64,000 nt of DNA from Gemmobacter fulvus (lineage in GTDB: Bacteria > Pseudomonadota > Alphaproteobacteria > Rhodobacterales > Rhodobacteraceae). Numbering within the stretch: position 1 is the stretch's first letter; each line of letters begins with the position of its first letter. Where the stretch lies: NCBI RefSeq assembly GCF_018798885.1, contig NZ_CP076364.1, positions 124,001 to 188,000 of the forward strand. The letters run 5' to 3'. This document shows positions 53,706-62,190 of the stretch, piece after piece. Position numbers and translations under genes: made by a program. The notes below the pieces were generated by a model that saw only the letters and a program-made list of their open reading frames with translations, ran no database searches and was not told the DNA's origin.

Positions 53706-54427
53706 GCGATCTCCGACGGATTGAGGATCAGCTGGTCGATTTCCTCCAGAAGGTCTCCTGCCTCCTTCACGGCACTCTGGACATGTGCCGCAAGCGCCCG
53801 GTTCGGCGTCTGGTCCGCGATCACCCCGAGAAGCCCTTCTCTGTCCATTCGAACATAAGCGGCGCGGCTACCAAGATAGGTCTCCAGGGCAGGCAAGGAC
53901 TGGAACAATTCTTCCGCCACCGCCCGCTCGGTCTCTGATACCCGCACAGGCACCCGATTGAGCATCACGGAAAATCCCGCAAGCTCATCCGGCTTTTCCA
54001 CCCGACCCCGCAGCTTCAGGTACCAATTGGCGGTTTCCATCGTCTCACTCAGATCGCCCCGCGACAGCATCATCGGGCAAATGATCCGATGGGCGGCGAC
54101 GGCCAGAACATCCTGTGCCTCTGACCCTCCACCGAAGGTGTCGATCAGGATCAGATGCTCTTGATCTTGCTGCTCATAGATTTGCCCGATGGCTTCTGCC
54201 ACCCGGTGCGCATCCAGCGTGTGGATCACTTCGACCAAGGGAGACCAGTTGCCTGCCTCCTTTCCCGCCTGCAACCATTTCAGACAGGATTTTGAAGCAT
54301 CGGTGTCAAAGATCGTGACTGCCTCACCCCGAGCCGCAGCAGCTGAAGCCAGGGCGCGGCAGAGGGTGCTCTTGCCGGATCCCCCCTTGCGGTTCATCAC
54401 CAGCACAACACGTATCCCGTAACCCAT
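53702..54427 (-). CDS. virC1: VirC1-like ParA-family ATPase
   Basis: A 241-residue ParA/MinD-type ATPase. Deviant Walker A KGGSGKSTL at residues 14-22, the TIFDTDASKSCLKW block (Walker A' Asp), and LILIDTFGGGSEAQD as Walker B. The IDTFGGG and LSRGDLSETMETANWYLKL segments are VirC1-like rather than chromosomal ParA-like. VirC1 polarises transfer intermediates at the cell pole and boosts relaxosome assembly. First gene of a three-gene operon transcribed away from the mob genes. Confidence 0.78.
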   Translation of the reverse strand: MGYGIRVVLVMNRKGGSGKSTLCRALASAAAARGEAVTIFDTDASKSCLKWLQAGKEAGNWSPLVEVIHTLDAHRVAEAIGQIYEQQDQEHLILIDTFGGGSEAQDVLAVAAHRIICPMMLSRGDLSETMETANWYLKLRGRVEKPDELAGFSVMLNRVPVRVSETERAVAEELFQSLPALETYLGSRAAYVRMDREGLLGVIADQTPNRALAAHVQSAVKEAGDLLEEIDQLILNPSEIA

Positions 54428-54807
54428 ATCACCTTCCTCACTTCACTGATTACATTTCTCACGATGCGGATCGCATAATTCGTTTATCTTAACTCGCATC
54501 ACTTTGATCTGAACGCTAACTGCGGATATCAGAAAATGGCTCGCGCAAATCTTATTGCGAAAAGCGTATCTCTTTAATCTTTTGCCTGATTACTGGATGC
54601 GTATGTCTTTTATCTGATCGCGCAATGTGTGTGTCGTAAGTCGCAAGCACGAACACACATCCCTGATGCCATAAGCCGCATCGCACATATCCTTTCTTCG
54701 GAGCCTTAACACTGAGGCGTCGGCTCCATACAGTAAATAAAACAAGGCTTTAAGCCCGTATTCTTGAGGAAACTCACCTTTGGCCACTTGGCTGGGGTGC
54801 ACAATCC
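54428..54807. other. Divergent intergenic region, candidate oriT
   Basis: 380 bp, much richer in A+T than its neighbours, between virC1 and mobC, the usual position of the origin of transfer. It holds an imperfect inverted repeat at 54625-54660 (ATGTGTGTGTCGT and ACGAACACACAT around an 11-base loop), plus several TCTTTTATCTGATC-like direct repeats. The nick site cannot be assigned from this alone. Confidence 0.5.
54625..54660. repeat. Imperfect inverted repeat in the candidate oriT
   Basis: Arms ATGTGTG(T)GTCGT and ACGAACACACAT match at 12 positions with one inserted base. Such hairpins flank nick sites in many MOB-type oriTs. Confidence 0.5.
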
Positions 54808-55521
54808 GTGTCTTGCCTTGTGTGTTCAGCGATCAGCGAAACGCATTGGGTGGCAGGGGAGTTACCCAAGGTCATCACAATCTGCAAGGGCATAAATGTC
54901 GCAAAGGTTGTGCTTGAAAGAGAGGTGAGGGAAGGGGTAAGGAAGAGTGGCAGGAAATGCGATGTGTCTACAAATAATCGGTGGCAGAAGTTGGCGGTAA
55001 AATCAGATCCTCGCGAAACAAGACTTAAGTCGCGGTCCAGGGTTTTGGCGAAGACTGACAATGAAGTTTCTGATTCTGCGGTGCAGCAATTTGGTGGACG
55101 CGGACGGCCTCGGTCGGTGGACAAGGGCCAGGTCGTAAGCTGCCGCCTGCCTGCTGAAGAACTCCATGCCTTCGATGTGCTCTGCACCCAGCTTGGCGCG
55201 AAATCCCGCTCGGACGGGGTGCGGTCGGTGGTGCGGATGGCCTCAGGTTTCCTCGAGTTCAGCCGAGAGGACAGCGCCAAGCTGGAGGAAATCCGCTATG
55301 AGTTGGGCAAGATCGGCACCAACGTGAACCAGATTGCTTTGGCTGCGAACCGGGGCAGGGCGCCGATGGTCAAGGCGCAGTGGGCATCGGTGGATGAGTT
55401 GCGGCGGTCATTGCCGATGGTGGCCAAGGCGCTGAGCCAGATCATCGCGGAGCGCCGGCGGCAGGGAGTGGCGCTATTCCGGAAGTTTGTCGAGGCTCAG
55501 GAGGGCGCGCGCCATGGTTAA
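54808..55521 (+). CDS. mobC: MobC-like mobilisation accessory protein
   Basis: Up to 237 residues; the true start may lie downstream, since the first ~80 residues are poorly structured. The C-terminal half is clearly MobC-like: VVSCRLPAEELHAFDVLCTQ (strand and first helix), then the signature ELGKIGTNVNQIALAANRG. MobC assists the relaxase by extending strand separation at oriT. It overlaps the relaxase start by 8 bp (55514-55521), a common coupling. Transcribed away from virC1. Confidence 0.75.
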   Translation: MSCLVCSAISETHWVAGELPKVITICKGINVAKVVLEREVREGVRKSGRKCDVSTNNRWQKLAVKSDPRETRLKSRSRVLAKTDNEVSDSAVQQFGGRGRPRSVDKGQVVSCRLPAEELHAFDVLCTQLGAKSRSDGVRSVVRMASGFLEFSREDSAKLEEIRYELGKIGTNVNQIALAANRGRAPMVKAQWASVDELRRSLPMVAKALSQIIAERRRQGVALFRKFVEAQEGARHG

Positions 55522-57337
55522 GCTTGGGTCGCGGCCCATCGGGCTGGCAGAAGCCGTTTTTGGCGAGATCAACGTCCTGCGTCCGCAGCAGGGCAGGGTG
55601 AAGGCAGGCGGTTCGTCTTCTCCCAAACACGGGTTCAGTTTCTCGACCCGGGCCAGCCAGCTGTGGCGGTTTTCGCTGGGCTCAAGCGCGGCGGTGCTCA
55701 AGAAGATCGGCAAGGGCGGGACGGCCAACGGCAAGGAGTTGGCGGCGCAGATGGACTATCTGTTTTCGAAGTCGGCCTCGATCTTCGGCAACGGGGTCGT
55801 GCTGGATGCCGATGCCAAGGGGCTGACCAAGGACGAGCGCAACGAGATCGTCGGCGACTGGGTCGAGGATTGGCGCGGATCACCGAAGAACGGCCACACC
55901 ACCCATCTGCTGATGAGCTTCCCGTCGCATGTGCGACCGGAGAAGGCAAAGCTGATCGCCGAGGCCTGGGCCTTCGAGATGTTCCAGTCGGGCGCGCATC
56001 AGGATGATGTCTGGGCCTATGTCGCAGCCCTGCACACCGACAAGGCGCATCCGCATGTCCACATAGTCGTCAACAACCGGGGCACGGTGAAGGACAGCTG
56101 GTTCTACATGGCCAAAGAGCATGCCTTCAATCTGGAGGTCATGAAGGCGCGCATGGTGGTGATCGCCGCCGAGGAGGGTGTGTTCCTCGATGCCACCTCG
56201 CGCGCCGAGCGTGGCTTGCTGACCTATGGGCCGTCGCGGGCAGAAATCGAACGGGCGCGGGCTGAGGGCCGGGCGCCCGGGGAACGGTCGCGCGAGGGCA
56301 AGGCTCTGGAGGATGCCTTGGTCACAATGGCGCGCACGGCGGATGCGATGCGCAGTCTGCAACATGTGGCGGCCCTGACGGGTCTGCCGGAGATTGGCGA
56401 GAAGATCGCCAGGGCGGAAGAGGCCCTGCGGCGGGGTGGGGTGTTGCAGCCGTTTCCGGGTGATGTGGTGACAGCGGAGCGGGCCGATCTGGACCGACAT
56501 TTCAGCGGCTGGATGGCAGATGCCGAGGGCAAGATCCGGAAGATGCCGGTCCCCGAGCGCAAGGACATGCGGGATGAGCTTTATGGCTATGCCATCGACA
56601 TCGCCAAGGGCCTGGGCGATGCTCGTGGGGCGCAGCTGTTGCAGATGCTGCCGCAGACCAAGCTTTACGCGACGGCTCTTGAGGGGGACCGGCTGACGCA
56701 GGGCAAGGCGGTTGTTGACCTGGAGCCTGGGGCCACGGATCGGCTGAAATCGGACATTGTCGGCAAAGCGGTGGGCTTGGGTCTCAGCGGTGACCGGGTG
56801 GCCGAGCGGCTGGAAACCGGTGCCGCCAATGCCTGGGAAGAACGCGATTGGGTGCGCAGTGACTTGGCAACCCTGTCCGGGCGGCGGCGTGCCGACCTTC
56901 GCACCCCGGATCAAAGCCGGACGGTCGTCGATGATCTCGACGGTTTCTACGAAGCGGTGGCCAAGTTGATTGAGCATGCCCGCGCGCATGAGGTGGTGCC
57001 GGACAATGCGCGGTTGCTGCGCGCCCTCGGGTCGATGGGCCGTATCATGCAAGCGGATGGCAAGGTGGAGTTCCGGGGAGATGCCCATGCGCAGCGCTTC
57101 GCCGATGAGCTGCGGCAACGGTATGGCAAAGGGATTGTGGCGGAACTCGCCTCTGGGCGGACGGGTGCGCTGGCAGGGGATTTCGAGGATACGGGGCAGC
57201 GGAAGTGGATAGCGCGGGCGGTTGTTTCTGCGGCAAAGTCGCATTTGGCGCTCGGGCTGACGCTGAAAGAGGCACAGCACGCTGAACGGCTGCTCGCGTC
57301 AACTCCTGCTCGGGGCGAGCATGATTGGGAGCTGTGA
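55514..57337 (+). CDS. Mobilisation relaxase (VirD2/MobA-like)
   Basis: A 607-residue relaxase. TTHLLMSFPSHVRPEKAKLI leads into the three-histidine motif HPHVH (about residues 179-183) in a TDKAHPHVHIVVNNRG context, typical of MOBP/VirD2-like enzymes. The candidate nucleophile tyrosine is in MDYLFSKSAS. The C-terminal ~350 residues are Ala/Arg/Asp rich and may carry the transfer signal. It nicks at oriT and pilots the strand to a type IV secretion channel, which is not in this window; the element is thus at least mobilisable. ATG 55514 is preferred to the longer frame from 55487. Confidence 0.85.
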   Translation: MVKLGSRPIGLAEAVFGEINVLRPQQGRVKAGGSSSPKHGFSFSTRASQLWRFSLGSSAAVLKKIGKGGTANGKELAAQMDYLFSKSASIFGNGVVLDADAKGLTKDERNEIVGDWVEDWRGSPKNGHTTHLLMSFPSHVRPEKAKLIAEAWAFEMFQSGAHQDDVWAYVAALHTDKAHPHVHIVVNNRGTVKDSWFYMAKEHAFNLEVMKARMVVIAAEEGVFLDATSRAERGLLTYGPSRAEIERARAEGRAPGERSREGKALEDALVTMARTADAMRSLQHVAALTGLPEIGEKIARAEEALRRGGVLQPFPGDVVTAERADLDRHFSGWMADAEGKIRKMPVPERKDMRDELYGYAIDIAKGLGDARGAQLLQMLPQTKLYATALEGDRLTQGKAVVDLEPGATDRLKSDIVGKAVGLGLSGDRVAERLETGAANAWEERDWVRSDLATLSGRRRADLRTPDQSRTVVDDLDGFYEAVAKLIEHARAHEVVPDNARLLRALGSMGRIMQADGKVEFRGDAHAQRFADELRQRYGKGIVAELASGRTGALAGDFEDTGQRKWIARAVVSAAKSHLALGLTLKEAQHAERLLASTPARGEHDWEL

Positions 57338-57351
57338 TTGCGCTCAGGAGT

Positions 57352-57792
57352 TCAGCACGTGCCGTAGTAGCCGCCGGAATATCGGCAGTACTCTGTGGCA
57401 GTGCCGGAACGGATCATCTCTGCCGCAATGTCTCGGCCGTTGGGCAGAAGACATTGGGCAACGAGGCGTCCATATCGATCGGCGTCCAGAACTGCGCAAT
57501 GCAGGTGCTTGCCGGAAATCAAATTGCGCAGGGCCGATGTGGCGGTTGAGCCGCCCTGATGGTTCCATTCGGGCGCATCGAGGCCCCAGACACGAATTCG
57601 ACGCGACTCGCCGCTCAGCGTGAAGGTGTCTCCGTCCAGAACCTTGCTGACACGAGCTTCCAGGATGGGCGCTTCCTCGGCGCGCGCCATCCCGCCCTCA
57701 AGGAAAAGTAAACTAATCCCGATTGCCACCAAAAGGGGAATGCCAGTGAGATCAGTGCGACGAAGTCTGAAACGGCTCAAGTGTCTATACAT
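57352..57792 (-). CDS. Exported SNase-like thermonuclease
   Basis: A 146-residue protein. Residues 1-40 form a signal sequence (RRTDLTGIPLLVAIGISLLF then an AxA-like cleavage near ARAEEA). The mature part has the SNase fold: VLDGDTFTL (Asp), RRIRVWGLDAPEWNHQG (Arg and Asp), then DRYGRLVAQCLL (second Arg). It cuts DNA or RNA in the periplasm. SNase-like genes are common next to relaxases and type IV systems on plasmids. Convergent with the relaxase gene, 14 bp away. Confidence 0.82.
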   Translation of the reverse strand: MYRHLSRFRLRRTDLTGIPLLVAIGISLLFLEGGMARAEEAPILEARVSKVLDGDTFTLSGESRRIRVWGLDAPEWNHQGGSTATSALRNLISGKHLHCAVLDADRYGRLVAQCLLPNGRDIAAEMIRSGTATEYCRYSGGYYGTC

Positions 57793-58057
57793 GCGACCAT
57801 TATCGCTCGGCTCGTCATATCACTGCAAGTTGCTTCCTCGATCAAAACCATGACGAAACAGGTGTGGCTGCCGAAGGCGGGCTGACGGCGGCTTACATCA
57901 GGCACTTTCCAGCGCCGCCAAGGTTTGGGCCCGAGGGCATGCTGTTTGGCTGAACTGCTGAAGTTTTTAGGGCTGCAATCATGCCGTGACTTCCTGACAA
58001 GTCAGAATGGCATTGGTAGGCTGGTCTCAGAAATCGCGCAGTCTGGGACGGTGACCA

Positions 58058-60151
58058 ATGGCAAAGAGTCGCATCGATGAGGTATTGGCCGCCCTGAAAG
58101 CCGCAGGCAATGACGGTTTCGGGGCGCGCCGGGAGGTTCTCGAACGTCTGGGCATGGATCTGCTGCATCGACCGGCTCTGGGCGGTCAGATCGTTGCACG
58201 AATTTGCGCGATCGCAGAGCCAAGTCCGCGCGACGAGGGTCTGCTCGACCTGCTTGGAGCAGGACTTGATACTGCCCGCATCGCCCGTGAAAACGGCAAA
58301 GTACGTGGCCAGACGCTTATCGATGCAGTCGAAGCAGCACTTGAGCTGGCGCGCGGACAGGGCCGAATGACATCCGCTCACAGTTTGCTCTTTGCGCAGC
58401 TTTGGACCCGAAACGGCTTGCCCGCGCCCGCTGCTCTCGCACTGCAAGTCGAAGATGTCGTCCCTGCGACCAGTCGACGTGCGGCCAATCCTGCCGAAGG
58501 CGACGCCCTCTTAGAAGGGCTTTTTGCTGAACTCACCTTGCAGGCAGACGGCGAACCGCTTGCTCTGCATCACGCGCTGACGGAGAGCTTCCCAGCCATG
58601 CCGCCTGAAATGCGTGATCATGTCGTGGCCTATTCGGTGAGTCGCAGTGATCCCCTCCATGCCGATCTGGCCTGTTACTGGTTGCTCGATGCGTCACCGC
58701 GCATTCGTCTCACGGCAGCACAAGGCCTCGCCGATCGACTGGCAAGTGGTGAGCTGCCAGGGCTCATTCTGGCGTCACTTGTCGTCTTGCGCAGTTGGAT
58801 GCCCGAAGATGTTGCGCGGGCGAAGGTCAACGCCATTCTCAAAGACGCGATGCGCAAGAGCATCACCTCCTCAGCAGAGCAGGTGCCGTGGACGCTCCAC
58901 TGCATTCGAGCGTCTTTGCCCGATGGGGGCGGAGCGCAGAGCATCGGCATTGCGTTGCAATCCGGATCGCAGCGCAAGATGGCGATGCTGCTCCTGAAAC
59001 AAGGGCAGGGCGTGAAGGACGCCTATACCATCACGTGTCGAACAGCGCGGGACCAGAAATCGATCATCGAGCGCATGTCCGACGAAGTCGGCGCTCTGAC
59101 GGTAACAGCAGATTATGTGCGCCGTGCCCTTTCCGTTGCGCTGGCGGATGGTCTTGCCCACGGGCAGCCGCCGGTTCCGGGGCTGATCGAGGTGGTCCGG
59201 CTTTGCGGGTTTACCGGGTTGCGGCCGGAGGTGAAATCGACCTCGGACCTCATTGCTGATCTTGCCTCAACGCAAGCCGTGCACGCGCTTCCGCCGCGGC
59301 AACACGGGGATCTGATTACCACCAGCGAGGAATGGTGGGATCGCCACGAGACCATCGAAAGCTGGTTTGAAGACAGCGATGCAGCCCACGCCGTTCTCGA
59401 CAAGGCGCGCAGCGCGAAATCTGCAGAGACGGCACTTTGGAAATGGTTGGAGACCCGACGCGATTGGTGGGCACGCATTCTGGCCCGATCCGCGGATGTC
59501 TTGGAGGCGGCTCACCACCCGGATGCGGCAGGCTTTGCCGCCTGTGCCATTGCCCTGCTGGAAGGTCGCAGTTTGAAGACGATCCCGGTCATGCTTGATG
59601 TGCACGAACAGACGATTGAAGCTTGGGTCCGAGATGATCCAGACTTCGACCCAGGCCTGACGTTTGAAGAACTGGCGCAGGAGACACCCACCCCTGAAAA
59701 GAAGGGTGAAGTCGCAGCCCTGCTGCGGGGCACCAAACTTTCGGTGGACTGGCTTGACGGTTATATGACCGGCGTTGTGATCGCGCCGCAGATGATCATG
59801 CCAAACCAATGGCTGCCTGCAGTTCTGGAGCCGGTCTTGCCACGGATCAACCCGTCGCAATTCCAGCGTTTCATGGACCTTCTCATGACCCGCGCTCAGA
59901 CGGTTTCAGACGTTGCCTCTGTCCCTGACCAACTCGTTGCCGCGATATCTTGCCGCTCGAAGAAGGGTCAGGCGGAATGGTGGGGCGGGTTTTCGGATGC
60001 AATGGGGAAGTTTCGAACGGCTTGGCCCAAGAAGGGCATGACCAAGGAGGACCGGCGGCTCTTCGAGGTTGTGAGCGCTGGCTTGGCAGGCTCGGATTTG
60101 GCTGATTTTGCGGCGCTGGTCGCACTCCGACAGGAGCGCAATCTAGGCTAG
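58058..60151 (+). CDS. Large unknown protein with UPF0149/YecA-like C-terminal domain
   Basis: A 697-residue soluble protein. The N-terminal ~450 residues are Ala/Leu-rich and helical, HEAT-like in places (DASPRIRLTAAQGLADRLAS). A short HTH-like patch occurs around VMLDVHEQTIEAWVRDDPDF. Near residues 560-600 the UPF0149 signature appears: WLDGYMTGVVIAPQMIMPNQWLPAV. UPF0149/YgfB-type domains are short all-alpha modules with few known roles. The combination with a long N-terminal region is unusual. Start ATG 58058 follows GGTGACC; the reading frame is clean and codon use is normal for this genome. Confidence 0.7.
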   Translation: MAKSRIDEVLAALKAAGNDGFGARREVLERLGMDLLHRPALGGQIVARICAIAEPSPRDEGLLDLLGAGLDTARIARENGKVRGQTLIDAVEAALELARGQGRMTSAHSLLFAQLWTRNGLPAPAALALQVEDVVPATSRRAANPAEGDALLEGLFAELTLQADGEPLALHHALTESFPAMPPEMRDHVVAYSVSRSDPLHADLACYWLLDASPRIRLTAAQGLADRLASGELPGLILASLVVLRSWMPEDVARAKVNAILKDAMRKSITSSAEQVPWTLHCIRASLPDGGGAQSIGIALQSGSQRKMAMLLLKQGQGVKDAYTITCRTARDQKSIIERMSDEVGALTVTADYVRRALSVALADGLAHGQPPVPGLIEVVRLCGFTGLRPEVKSTSDLIADLASTQAVHALPPRQHGDLITTSEEWWDRHETIESWFEDSDAAHAVLDKARSAKSAETALWKWLETRRDWWARILARSADVLEAAHHPDAAGFAACAIALLEGRSLKTIPVMLDVHEQTIEAWVRDDPDFDPGLTFEELAQETPTPEKKGEVAALLRGTKLSVDWLDGYMTGVVIAPQMIMPNQWLPAVLEPVLPRINPSQFQRFMDLLMTRAQTVSDVASVPDQLVAAISCRSKKGQAEWWGGFSDAMGKFRTAWPKKGMTKEDRRLFEVVSAGLAGSDLADFAALVALRQERNLG

Positions 60152-60429
60152 TGGGAAGACTTCGAGCGTCGAAAAGGGCGGGTACCGGTCATACGCCGCG
60201 CTTCGAACGAATGGCAGCTTTGGGCCGGGTTCGACGCCGCGCCTGCAGCGCGCAGGGCCCTTCTACGAAATGTCTGGGTGACGGCGATGGGCTTGCCGCG
60301 TTGGTCCCGACGGCCTGCTCCCACCAGGGAGGGTGGACCGTGGTGGCGGTGTTGGATATCGGAACGAAGCGGTCACTTGCCGCGCGATATGCAGCCCACG
60401 ACAGACTATGAAAGCCGAGCGGGTCCAAC
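60152..60429. other. Intergenic region downstream of the UPF0149-like gene
   Basis: About 280 bp with no credible gene. A segment around 60170-60260 has the CG-rich character of the dispersed intergenic repeats (AATGGCAGCTTTGGGCCGGGTTCGACGCC) but does not align well. Confidence 0.4.
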
Positions 60430-60800
60430 ATGATAATTGCAAAGCGATGCCAACGACTTGAGGGCGGAATCATTTTTCTGAGCGGGATGCTCATCTACTG
60501 GCAATCCGCATAACTGATACCTTGGTGGATGGCGTTGCTTGCATTTATCGCGCCTGATCTGAGCTCCTCCGGCTATTTTTTCGGCGGACGCGTCGGGGCG
60601 TTGGTTTACAATTCTGTGGATGTTTACGCCCTTGGAGCGGCAGTGATAGCCTGGGGCTGCTCTATGCGCTCCCGCTTGTGACCGGCCTTGGCGCGCTCTG
60701 GCTTGCGCATTCCGGGTTCGATCGCCTGCTCGGCTATGGCCTGAAGTCTTCAGAGGCCTTCTCTGTCACGCATCTGGGACGGATCGGAAAAGCAAGATAG
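60430..60800 (+). pseudogene. DUF4260 family protein, broken
   Basis: ATG 60430 opens a clear DUF4260 protein: an RLEGGIIFLSGMLIYW first helix, then an in-frame TAA at about 60511, then WWMALLAFIAPDLSSSGYFF, GGRVGALVYNSV and a further hydrophobic stretch. A frameshift near 60665 moves the rest (ALWLAHSGFDRLLGYGLKS, then VTHLGRIGKAR) to another frame ending at 60800. All family landmarks are present in order, so the gene was complete until recently. DUF4260 proteins are small four-helix membrane proteins of unknown role. Confidence 0.75.
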
Positions 60801-60801
60801 C

Positions 60802-61989
60802 TTACCTGCGCCGGGGCCCGCACACCGACAAGCTCCCCCAGGCGATCAGTCCGATCACCAGACCCCAGAAAGCCCCGCCAATCCCGAAGAGCTGGATGTT
60901 CGCGGCCGAGGCAAGGAAGGTGATCAGCGCCGGCTCGCGGGTGGTGGGGTCAGACATCGCCGTGGCGAGACTGTGCCCGATCGTGCCCAGCAAGGCGAGC
61001 CCCGCCAGAGCGGCGATAAACCCAGCCGGAAGGGCCATGAACACCGCCGCCAGCGTCACGCCGAAGATCCCGATCAGCGTGTAGAACAGTCCGGCGGCGA
61101 TCCCGCCCATCCAGCGTTTTGCGGGGTCCTCATGCGCCTCGGGGCCAGTCACGATCGCTGCTGTGATTGCGGCGACATTGAACGCATGCGCGCCGAACGG
61201 GGCCATCAGCAGCGAGCCGAAGCCCGTCACCGTCACGACGGGATCGGCACTGACCGCGTAGCCGTCATTGCGCAATACCAGCATGCCCGGCATGTATTGG
61301 CCAGTGAGCGTGATCAGGAACAGCGGCAATGCGAGACTGAGCGCCGCATTCAGCGTGAACACCGGTGGGGTAAGGACCGGTACCGCCAGTTCCAGCCCCA
61401 CCCCCGACAGATCGACCTCGCCCCGCGCCAGCAGCCAGACCAGCCCGACCGCCAGAATGCCGATGATCGCATAGCGCGCAGTGAAGCGTTTCAGGACAAG
61501 GTAGCTGCCGACCAGTAATGTCACGAGGGCAGGGTTGGCACTGGCAGCGCCAAAGGCACCGATCCCGAATTGCAGTAAAATTCCGGCCAGAAGTGCTGCG
61601 GCAACGGCGGGCGGGATCAGCCGGATCAGCCGCTCGAAAAAGCCCGAAAGCCCTAGCGCGACGAAGGCCAGCGCCGAGAGGATATAGGCCCCGATGGCCT
61701 CGGGGTAGCTGACCGTGCCGAGCGCCGTGACCAGAAAGGCGGCCCCCGGCGTTGACCATGCGGTGATGACCGGCATCCGATAACGCCAGCTGAGGAACAA
61801 TCCGGTCACGCCAACCCCGACAGAGACAGCCCAGACCCAGGATGCGGTCTGCCTGGGATCAAGGCCGGCCAGCTGCGCGGCCTGAAAGACCAGAATGAAC
61901 GTGCCGCCATAGTTGACAATAACCGAGACCAGTCCGGCCATCACCGGCGGCAAAAGGTCTTTAGGGCGGGGCGGGGCAAGCGTGGTCAT
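60802..61989 (-). CDS. BenE-family (benzoate/H+ symporter-like) permease
   Basis: A 395-residue membrane protein with 11-12 hydrophobic segments throughout. The BenE signature is seen in SVIVNYGGTFILVFQAAQLAG, SWRYRMPVITAWSTPGAAFL, and FGSLLMAPFGAHAFNVAAITAA; the last block with the His and Asn is diagnostic. BenE of Acinetobacter imports benzoate, but most members have untested substrates. Divergent from a MocR/PdxR-type regulator with a YggS gene beyond it, so a vitamin B6-related or amino-acid substrate is possible as well. Confidence 0.85.
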   Translation of the reverse strand: MTTLAPPRPKDLLPPVMAGLVSVIVNYGGTFILVFQAAQLAGLDPRQTASWVWAVSVGVGVTGLFLSWRYRMPVITAWSTPGAAFLVTALGTVSYPEAIGAYILSALAFVALGLSGFFERLIRLIPPAVAAALLAGILLQFGIGAFGAASANPALVTLLVGSYLVLKRFTARYAIIGILAVGLVWLLARGEVDLSGVGLELAVPVLTPPVFTLNAALSLALPLFLITLTGQYMPGMLVLRNDGYAVSADPVVTVTGFGSLLMAPFGAHAFNVAAITAAIVTGPEAHEDPAKRWMGGIAAGLFYTLIGIFGVTLAAVFMALPAGFIAALAGLALLGTIGHSLATAMSDPTTREPALITFLASAANIQLFGIGGAFWGLVIGLIAWGSLSVCGPRRR

Positions 61990-62071
61990 AATATGGGCTG
62001 TCCTTCGGAGCGTGTTTGTCCGGATCTAGCCGCAGACCGGACGATTTGTTCCCGCCAATTCTGGCCCAAAC

Positions 62072-62190
62072 GGCAGACCAATGGCCGACTGCTTCGCAGC
62101 GCTCGTGCCAATCCGCTGTAACGGGGCTGTGGTTGTGCGCAAGAATCGGTATGGAAGGACTACATCCTTAGGAATCCGAGGCAGACCAAT
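62072..62190. promoter_or_regulatory. Candidate MocR-type direct-repeat sites between benE and the regulator
   Basis: GGCAGACCAAT occurs at 62072-62082 and again at 62180-62190 in direct orientation; the second copy covers the regulator's start. A short dyad AAGGA-CTACA-TCCTT lies near 62155. MocR proteins generally bind direct repeats, so these are candidates only. Confidence 0.35.
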
